Shown one piece after another: positions 23,999 through 29,723 of a stretch of 29,723 nucleotides of DNA. The notes below the pieces were generated by a model that made no database searches, was not told where the DNA came from, and saw only the letters and a list, made by a program, of their open reading frames with translations. This DNA comes from DAONJL01 sp035405645 [NCBI: bacterium] (lineage in GTDB: Bacteria > JAGOBX01 > DAONJL01), in assembly GCA_035405645.1 (NCBI GenBank), contig DAONJL010000030.1, forward strand, positions 1-29,723, in the 5' to 3' direction. The position numbers were made by a program, and so were the translations under genes. Each line of letters starts with the position of its first letter. The stretch's first letter is position 1.

Positions 23999-25390
23999 AT
24001 GAGTTCAAAGAAAAAAATAATAATAATTATTATAAGTTGTTTAATAATATTTTCATTATATAAAACAGTAATATTAATAGCTGATGACAAACAAGAAAAT
24101 TTTACAACTTATTTAAAGACATTTACAGAAGTATTAACATTTGTTCGTGATGAATATGTTGATGAAGAAAAAGTAAATATGAAGGAATTAATCTATGGAG
24201 CAATAGAAGGGATGCTGGCAAAACTTGATGACCCATACACCAGATTTTTACCACCAAAAAGTTATGATGATATGAAAGTAGAAACAGAAGGTCATTTTGG
24301 AGGATTAGGAATTGAAATAACAATAAAAGATGGAGTGTTAACAGTAGTAGCACCAATGTTTGGAACACCAGCATTTGAAGCAGGAATAAAAGCAGGAGAC
24401 CAAATAATCAAAATAGAAGGTGAATCAACAAAAGATATTACAATAGATGATGCAGTAAAAAAATTAAGAGGAAAAGTTGGGACAAAAGTAACAATAACAA
24501 TAAAACGAGAAGGTTTTCAAGAACCAATTGAATTTACAATTGTTCGAGGTGATATAAAATTAAATTCGGTTTATTCCAAAATGCTGACAAATGATATTGG
24601 TTATATTTATATTACAAAATTTACAATGACGACAGCAACAGAATTAAAAAAAGAATTAGATAATTTAAAAGAAAATGGAATAAAAAAATTAATACTTGAT
24701 TTAAGAAATAATCCAGGTGGTTTGCTCGAATCTGCGTATGAAGTTTCGGATTTATTTTTAAATGATGGTTTAATAGTTTTTACAAAAACAAGAGGTGACA
24801 AAATTGACCAAAAATACTTTTCACATAATGATGATTCAATATTTGAAACAATGCCACTAATACTTCTTGTAAATGAAGGTTCAGCATCAGGTGCAGAAAT
24901 TGTAACAGGCGCAATAAAAGATAGAAAACGCGGAATAATAATAGGTAAAAAAACATATGGTAAAGGTTCTGTGCAAACAGTTCGAAATTTATCAGGCGGT
25001 GCTGGAATAGCATTAACGACTGCAAAATACTATACACCATCAGGAATATGTATTCATAAAGAAGGAATTGAACCCGACATAACAATCGAACAGCCAGAAT
25101 ACTCAAAAGAAGAACTTGAAAGTTTTAAAAAATTAATTATGTCAGATACAATTTATTATTTTGTAGATAAAAATCCAAATTATACTGATACAGATGTTGC
25201 AAAACTTATAGAAGATTTAGAAAAAGAAAATATTAAATTGCCAGTTAATATAATTAAATCACAGATAAAACAGCAAGAAGCAAGAAAGAAAGGTTTGAAA
25301 TATTTTGGTGATATAGAATCAGATAATCAATTAAAGAAAGCAGTAGAAATAGCAAAAACAATTGATATAATTAAAAAAATGTTAAAATAA
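23999..25390 (+). CDS. ctpA: Carboxyl-terminal processing protease CtpA (S41 family)
   Basis: 463 aa: N-terminal signal-anchor (about 6-28), a helical linker with DPYTRFLPP (78-86), a PDZ domain (about 98-185, GGLGIEI and GIKAGDQIIKIEG), and the S41 catalytic domain with LDLRNNPGG (234-241). The Ser-Lys dyad lies in NEGSASGAE (S297) and YGKGSVQT (K322), 25 residues apart as in Tsp. It cleaves C-termini of periplasmic proteins, in several bacteria including wall-hydrolase regulators. The ATG starts one base after the envC stop, and its strong ribosome site AGGAGGT lies inside the last codons of envC. Confident call; target inferred. Confidence 0.93.
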   Translation: MSSKKKIIIIIISCLIIFSLYKTVILIADDKQENFTTYLKTFTEVLTFVRDEYVDEEKVNMKELIYGAIEGMLAKLDDPYTRFLPPKSYDDMKVETEGHFGGLGIEITIKDGVLTVVAPMFGTPAFEAGIKAGDQIIKIEGESTKDITIDDAVKKLRGKVGTKVTITIKREGFQEPIEFTIVRGDIKLNSVYSKMLTNDIGYIYITKFTMTTATELKKELDNLKENGIKKLILDLRNNPGGLLESAYEVSDLFLNDGLIVFTKTRGDKIDQKYFSHNDDSIFETMPLILLVNEGSASGAEIVTGAIKDRKRGIIIGKKTYGKGSVQTVRNLSGGAGIALTTAKYYTPSGICIHKEGIEPDITIEQPEYSKEELESFKKLIMSDTIYYFVDKNPNYTDTDVAKLIEDLEKENIKLPVNIIKSQIKQQEARKKGLKYFGDIESDNQLKKAVEIAKTIDIIKKMLK

Positions 25391-25396
25391 ATATTT

Positions 25397-26107
25397 ATGT
25401 TAGAAGGAAAAATTTTAATAGTAATACCTACATATAATGAAAAAGAAAATATTGAAAAATTAATAAGAAAAATATTTGAAGTAAATTCTAATTACCATAT
25501 ATTAATCGTTGATGATAATAGTCCAGATGGAACATCAGAAATAGTAAAAAAATTACAGACAGAATTTACAAATTTACATTTAATAACAAGAAGTGGAAAA
25601 TTAGGATTAGGCACAGCTTATATAGCAGGCCTAAAATATGGTTATCAAAATGGTTTTACTGCAATAGGTACAATGGATGCGGATTTTTCGCATAGCCCAG
25701 AATATTTACCAGCAATGGTTGAACTTTTAAAAAAATATGATATTGGTATAGGTTCAAGATATGTGCCAGGTGGTGGAACAAAAAATTGGGGAATTCATCG
25801 AAAAATATTAAGTCGCTGTGCAAATGCATTTGCAAAATTTATGCTTGGTTTAAAATCAAATGATAATACAGCAGGTTTTAGATTATATAAAAGAGAAGTT
25901 TTAGAAAAAATAAATTTAGATAATATTTTTTCTAATGGTTATTCTTTTTTAGTTGAAATGATTTATAAATGCCAAAAAGCAGGTTTCAAAGTTGGTGAAA
26001 CACCAATAATATTTATTGATAGAAAAGAAGGTAAATCAAAGATATCCAAAAATGAAATTTTTAAAGCAATAAAAACAATTCTAAGACTAAAATTTAGTAA
26101 TGAATAA
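25397..26107 (+). CDS. Polyprenol-phosphate mannose synthase-like GT2 glycosyltransferase
   Basis: 236 aa, soluble, without the C-terminal membrane domain that some dolichol-phosphate mannose synthases have. Landmarks are VIPTYNEKENIE (9-20), LIVDDNSPDGT (37-45), GLGTAYIAGLKYG, the metal-binding DADFSH (94-99), GSRYVPGGG, and NTAGFRLYKREVL. Such enzymes transfer mannose (or a similar hexose) from a GDP/UDP sugar to polyprenyl phosphate on the cytoplasmic side, making donors for GT-C enzymes such as the PMT/ArnT-like protein near 12.5 kb. It follows ctpA by 6 nt and overlaps the next gene by 8 nt. Sugar specificity is not determinable. Confidence 0.85.
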   Translation: MLEGKILIVIPTYNEKENIEKLIRKIFEVNSNYHILIVDDNSPDGTSEIVKKLQTEFTNLHLITRSGKLGLGTAYIAGLKYGYQNGFTAIGTMDADFSHSPEYLPAMVELLKKYDIGIGSRYVPGGGTKNWGIHRKILSRCANAFAKFMLGLKSNDNTAGFRLYKREVLEKINLDNIFSNGYSFLVEMIYKCQKAGFKVGETPIIFIDRKEGKSKISKNEIFKAIKTILRLKFSNE

Positions 26108-28481
26108 TTTATCAGAAAAATATTTAATTCCAATTATTCTTTTTATAACTTCATTTTTTTTAATATCAATAGAATTATTAACAACAAGAATTTTTTCTTT
26201 AATAATGTGGTATCATTTTGCTTTTGTAGCAATAAGTATTGCATTAATTGGAGGTGGGGCTGCGGGATTATATTTATTTTTTTTCTATAATTTTTCAGAT
26301 AAAAATCAAATATATAAAATATTGTCTAAAAAATTATTATTAACTGGTTTATCAATTTTTATTGTATATTTAATTATTTTTAATACACCAATTTTTATTC
26401 GTGGCAATGTAAAAGATATTTTAAAAATAGCATTTATTTATTTTTTGTTAATTATACCTTTTTTCTTTGCTTCACAAATATTAATAATAATATATCGAAC
26501 TTATAATGAACTAATTAGTTCATATTATTTTTTTGATTTAATAGGAGCTGCATCAGGATGTGTAGCCTTTATTATTTTTATGGAATATATCGAGCCGCCA
26601 ACATTTCTTCTTATTATTAGTTGTTTTTTTATTTGTCTTTCAATACTTATTTTACAAAAGAAAATTAAATATCCTGGAATCTTAATAATTTTAATATGTT
26701 TTGTTTTCATCATCCAATTAAATAAACAAACCAAATTTTATGATATAAAATATATAAAAGGAAATATACAAAATGATTTAATATATGAGAAATGGAATGC
26801 AATGTCACGAGTAGCAATATATAATGTTAGATTTATTGATTGGGGTATAAATCAAAATATTCATTACAAATATATGCCTGAAATGTTCACAATGGATATA
26901 GATGCCTGTGCTGGTATGCAATTAATCAAATTTGAAAATGATAAAGAAAAATTAGAATTTCTAAAATACTCGATTACAGCAATACCATATTATTTAAAAG
27001 AAAAACCAAAAACATTAATAATAGGTGCGGGTGGTGGAAAAGATGTGCTGGTTGCTCATATTTTTGACAGTCCAGATATTGATGCAGTAGAAATTAATCC
27101 TGCAATAAAATATATAGTAGATGAAAAATTTGCTGATTTTACAGGAAAATTATTTTCAAGAAAAGATTTAGGAATAAATTTTATTTTACGCGACGGGCGA
27201 AGTTATGTTCGTGAAACAAAGAAAAAATACGATATTATACAATTGTCATTAGTTGATACCTGGGCAGCAAATGCAGGTGGTGCACTTTCATTAACTGAAA
27301 ACACATTATATACAGTTGAAGCATTTATTGATTATTTTAACAAATTAGAAGAAAATGGGTATTTATCAATAACAAGATTTATGTTTAACCCACCAAATCA
27401 ATCATTAAGAACAATTGCAATTTTTTTAGAAACATGTAAAAGACTAAATATTAAAAATCCAGAAAAAAATATAATGATAATAACATCAGATTTTTATCCA
27501 AATAGAAGAGTAGCAACTTTTATTTTTAAAAAAGAAGAATTCAAAATTAATGAAATCCAAAAATTAAAAGAAAAAGCAATTGAATTAGGTTTTAATATAT
27601 TTTATTCACCAGATGAATATACGGAAAATTATTTTACCAGATTAATGTTATCAAATAATAAAGATGAATTTTATAATAACTATATTTATAATGTGAAGCC
27701 AACAAGTGATGATAATCCATTCTTTTTTTATATGATGAAGATAAAAAATATATTTAAAACAAAAGGAAAAGGATTTGAAGTCTTTAATTTTAAAGCAGTA
27801 TATTTATTAGTTTTTACAATTATTATTATTTGTTTTTTTAATATCTTATTTATTGTTTTACCAATGCTTTTAAAATTTTCTTTAAGTAATTATATGATGA
27901 CTGATTTAATTCCATTTATAATTTATTTTTTAAGCATTGGGCTTGGATTTATGTTTGTTGAAATTTATCTTATCCAAAAATTTATTTTATTTTTAGGGCA
28001 TCCATTATATTCATTAAGTATTGTAATCGCTGGATTATTGCTTTTTACAGGATTTGGTAGTTTATTCACAAAATTTATTCAACAAAAAAATATAAAAAAA
28101 TATTATTTTAAAATTTTTATTATTACACTTATCATTTTTCCAATATCTTATTTTTATTTATTTAATAAAATTATTTATTTTTCTCTTGGATTTTCACAAT
28201 TTTTAAAATATTGTATCACATTTTTTTTAGTTGGAATTATTGGCTTTTTTTTAGGAAATTTTTTTCCATTAGGAATAAAATTAATTTCAATACATAATCA
28301 AAATATTATACAATGGATGTGTGCGTTAAATAGTTCTGCATCAGTTCTCGGTTCTTTATTTGCATATTTTTTAGCAATGAATTATGGTTTCTCAAAAGTT
28401 GCTTTATTAAGTATTTTAATTTATTTTATTGCTTTTATTCAAATATTTATAATTTTTAAAAAGATAGTCAAAAATGTCTAA
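26100..28481 (+). CDS. Large membrane protein with spermidine-synthase-like domain
   Basis: 793 aa: about six or seven N-terminal membrane helices (8-205), a central SpeE-like Rossmann domain (about 225-530) and a C-terminal set of membrane helices (560-790). The central fold shows the nucleotide-binding GAGGGKD (309-315), an acidic residue in DAVEINP (E331) and LRDGRSY (D365). At the position where spermidine synthases have the catalytic DSTDP motif, it reads QLSLVDTW (381-388), so it is probably not an aminopropyltransferase. Similar 'fused spermidine synthase-like membrane proteins' are widespread and uncharacterised. It overlaps the GT2 gene by 8 nt and the kinase gene by 8 nt, so translation is coupled across all three. 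Function unknown. Confidence 0.75.
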   Translation: MNNLSEKYLIPIILFITSFFLISIELLTTRIFSLIMWYHFAFVAISIALIGGGAAGLYLFFFYNFSDKNQIYKILSKKLLLTGLSIFIVYLIIFNTPIFIRGNVKDILKIAFIYFLLIIPFFFASQILIIIYRTYNELISSYYFFDLIGAASGCVAFIIFMEYIEPPTFLLIISCFFICLSILILQKKIKYPGILIILICFVFIIQLNKQTKFYDIKYIKGNIQNDLIYEKWNAMSRVAIYNVRFIDWGINQNIHYKYMPEMFTMDIDACAGMQLIKFENDKEKLEFLKYSITAIPYYLKEKPKTLIIGAGGGKDVLVAHIFDSPDIDAVEINPAIKYIVDEKFADFTGKLFSRKDLGINFILRDGRSYVRETKKKYDIIQLSLVDTWAANAGGALSLTENTLYTVEAFIDYFNKLEENGYLSITRFMFNPPNQSLRTIAIFLETCKRLNIKNPEKNIMIITSDFYPNRRVATFIFKKEEFKINEIQKLKEKAIELGFNIFYSPDEYTENYFTRLMLSNNKDEFYNNYIYNVKPTSDDNPFFFYMMKIKNIFKTKGKGFEVFNFKAVYLLVFTIIIICFFNILFIVLPMLLKFSLSNYMMTDLIPFIIYFLSIGLGFMFVEIYLIQKFILFLGHPLYSLSIVIAGLLLFTGFGSLFTKFIQQKNIKKYYFKIFIITLIIFPISYFYLFNKIIYFSLGFSQFLKYCITFFLVGIIGFFLGNFFPLGIKLISIHNQNIIQWMCALNSSASVLGSLFAYFLAMNYGFSKVALLSILIYFIAFIQIFIIFKKIVKNV

Positions 28482-29466
28482 ATTATTAAAAAAAATAAGT
28501 AAAAAAACTTTTTATAAAAATTATAAAACTTATATAAATGAAATTGAAAATATTAGTGGTAAAATAATAAAAATAAATAAAAATTTATCAGGTGGTTCAG
28601 ATAGAATTTTTTATTATATTTTTGGTGAAAAAAAAAATCTTGTTTTTTTAGATTATTCTTATTTGCCTGATGAGATTGACTATTTCGTTAAAATTAATAA
28701 ATTTTTAGAAAGCATAAAAATCAATGTTCCAAAAATATATTTCATTAAAGAAAAAATAATAATAATGGAATATTTAGGAAATATAACAATTTATAATAAA
28801 TATAAAAAAATAAAAGATGAAAAAAAAATAATTGAAATTTACAAAAAGATAATCAATGAACTAATAAAAATGCAGATACAGGGTTTAAAAAATATAAATA
28901 AAATTAGCATCGTAAAAAATAAAATATTTAATGAAAAATCATTTAAATGGGAATGGCAATATTTTAAAGAAATGTATTTATTGTTTTATAAAAAATTAGA
29001 TAAAAAAAAAGTTAAAGAGATAGAAAAGATTTACAAAGAAAACATAAAAAAAATATTAAGAATAAAAAAAGTTTTTATGCACAGAGATTTTCAATCACAA
29101 AATTTACATATAAAAAAAAATAAGATATTTTTTATAGATTATCAAAGTGCACATTTTGGACCTTGGTCTTATGACCTTGCTTCTTTATTAGAAGACCCAT
29201 ATATGAATTTATCAGAAACAATAAAAGAAAAATTATTAAGATATTATTATCAAAAAATGATTAAGTTAAAATTTTTCAAAATAGATTATAATAATTTTTT
29301 AGAACAATATAAAGTTACAGCAATATCACGATTATCACAGGCAAGTGGCGCTTATGTAAAATTAGGAGTAATAAAAAAGAAAATACATTTTTTAAAATAT
29401 CTAAAATATTCTATACCAAATTTAAAAAATAAAATTTCATATTATTTTGCTTCAACATTTTTATAA
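28474..29466 (+). CDS. APH-fold phosphotransferase, AmgK-like sugar kinase
   Basis: 330 aa with a protein-kinase-like small-molecule phosphotransferase fold. The Gly-rich loop is LSGGSDRIFYYIF (39-50), the catalytic loop FMHRDFQSQN (H203, D205, N210), and the metal-binding segment is FIDYQSAHFGPWSYDLASLLEDPY (D222), read here as FIDYQSAHFGP and WSYDLASLLEDPY. The latter is very like AmgK, the anomeric kinase for N-acetylmuramate/GlcNAc in wall recycling. Other substrates in this superfamily (choline, aminoglycosides, other sugars) cannot be excluded. It is the last gene of the ftsX operon, overlapping the upstream gene by 8 nt (ATGTCTAA). No MurU partner is in the window. The protein is unusually Lys-rich, matching the local base composition. 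Confidence 0.75.
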   Translation: MSKLLKKISKKTFYKNYKTYINEIENISGKIIKINKNLSGGSDRIFYYIFGEKKNLVFLDYSYLPDEIDYFVKINKFLESIKINVPKIYFIKEKIIIMEYLGNITIYNKYKKIKDEKKIIEIYKKIINELIKMQIQGLKNINKISIVKNKIFNEKSFKWEWQYFKEMYLLFYKKLDKKKVKEIEKIYKENIKKILRIKKVFMHRDFQSQNLHIKKNKIFFIDYQSAHFGPWSYDLASLLEDPYMNLSETIKEKLLRYYYQKMIKLKFFKIDYNNFLEQYKVTAISRLSQASGAYVKLGVIKKKIHFLKYLKYSIPNLKNKISYYFASTFL

Positions 29467-29497
29467 GTTTTATTTTATGTTTGTTACTTATAATATA

Positions 29498-29528
29498 TTT
29501 TTAAGAAACTTATCTATCTTTTTAAGAA
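29498..29528. repeat. Short direct repeat TTTTTAAGAA, 21-nt period
   Basis: TTTTTAAGAA occurs at 29498-29507 and again at 29519-29528, spaced by two turns of the helix, just upstream of the predicted promoter at 29557-29584. Possible regulator site or a chance A/T-rich repeat. Confidence 0.3.
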
Positions 29529-29556
29529 TTACTAACACAATTATTAAATTTTTTAT

Positions 29557-29584
29557 TTGAATTTTTTAATTAATTTATTATAAT
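29557..29584 (+). promoter_or_regulatory. Predicted promoter of the AAA-ATPase-like gene
   Basis: TTGAAT (29557-29562) and TATAAT (29579-29584, perfect -10) with a 16-nt spacer. The start codon at 29591 lies where transcription should begin, so the message may have almost no leader. Confidence 0.5.
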
Positions 29585-29590
29585 AAAATT

Positions 29591-29723
29591 ATGAAAGTCA
29601 AATTACCTTATGGAATAAGTAATTTTGAACAATTAGTTGAAAATGGATATGTTTATATAGATAGAACGAATTATATTGAATTATTAGAAAATTTAACAGA
29701 TAGATTTATATTATTTATAAGAC
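29591..29723 (+). CDS. AAA-ATPase-like / DUF1703 family protein, N-terminus only
   Basis: Only the first 44 codons are present before the window ends. The start KVKLPYGISNFEQLVENG followed by YVYIDRTNYIELLE is the typical opening of the 'AAA-ATPase-like' (PF09820) proteins, usually about 500-600 aa with a C-terminal PD-(D/E)xK nuclease-like DUF1703 domain and commonly present in many copies per genome. The Walker A motif, about residue 40-60 in the family, lies just beyond the end. Function unknown; a mobile or defence-linked role has been proposed for such families. The family call rests on the opening motif only. Confidence 0.7.
   Translation, partial: MKVKLPYGISNFEQLVENGYVYIDRTNYIELLENLTDRFILFIR

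Noticed and set aside
26100-28481. Annotation as a genuine spermidine synthase
   Set aside because: The catalytic DSTDP motif is replaced and the protein has two membrane blocks, so polyamine synthesis is not supported.
1-29723. CRISPR arrays, tRNA or rRNA genes
   Set aside because: Read through on both strands: no regularly spaced repeats and no G/C-rich structured stretches of the kind expected even in A/T-rich genomes.

Overview
This is a very AT-rich bacterial chromosome segment, by eye roughly a quarter G+C. It is densely packed, with many 4-20 nt gene overlaps and few gaps. The gene content suggests a diderm (Gram-negative type) bacterium: FtsX with an EnvC-like amidase activator, a SurA/PpiC foldase, a CtpA protease, RNase G and surface-sugar biosynthesis genes. 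HypF implies a [NiFe] hydrogenase elsewhere in the genome. I cannot name the lineage; an uncultivated low-GC phylum is a guess. No rRNA, tRNA, CRISPR array or insertion sequence was seen.

Region 1 (1-6.1 kb, minus strand) is a surface-glycan locus. In transcription order it holds an MsbA-type ABC exporter, a SAM methyltransferase, a PseB-type UDP-GlcNAc 4,6-dehydratase and a PseC-type aminotransferase. The last is followed by a small helical protein and a nucleotidyltransferase that leaves the window, a pair that looks like a toxin-antitoxin or defence module. Between pseB and pseC lies a decayed MNT/HEPN toxin-antitoxin locus. The locus is preceded by a clear promoter with two abutting dyads at and after the predicted transcription start.

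Region 2 (6.2-10.7 kb, minus) holds an RMND1/DUF155-family membrane protein with its own promoter. Upstream of it is a tight ComEA-like / sugar-nucleotide epimerase / LtaS-like phosphoglycerol transferase cluster.

Region 3 (10.8-11.7 kb, plus) is a single EamA-type transporter. It converges on region 4 with one base between the stop codons.

Region 4 (11.7-21.9 kb, minus) reads as one eight-gene operon: RNase G, SurA-like foldase, a small membrane-anchored HTH protein, a soluble CapD/PglF-type dehydratase, HypF, an MBL-fold hydrolase, an L-2-hydroxyglutarate-oxidase-like flavoprotein and a PMT/ArnT-like membrane glycosyltransferase.

Region 5 (21.9-29.5 kb, plus) is a second tight operon, divergent from region 4 with interleaved promoters: FtsX, a degenerate-LytM EnvC-like protein, CtpA, a polyprenol-phosphate mannose synthase-like GT2, a large membrane protein with a spermidine-synthase-like domain lacking the usual catalytic acid, and an AmgK-like sugar kinase. 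It couples division-site wall hydrolysis with lipid-linked sugar supply and possible wall-sugar recycling. The window ends in the first codons of an AAA-ATPase-like/DUF1703 gene.

The least explained parts are the nucleotidyltransferase modules around pseC, the double-dyad leader near 6.1 kb, and the GT2 / SpeE-like / kinase trio at the end of region 5.
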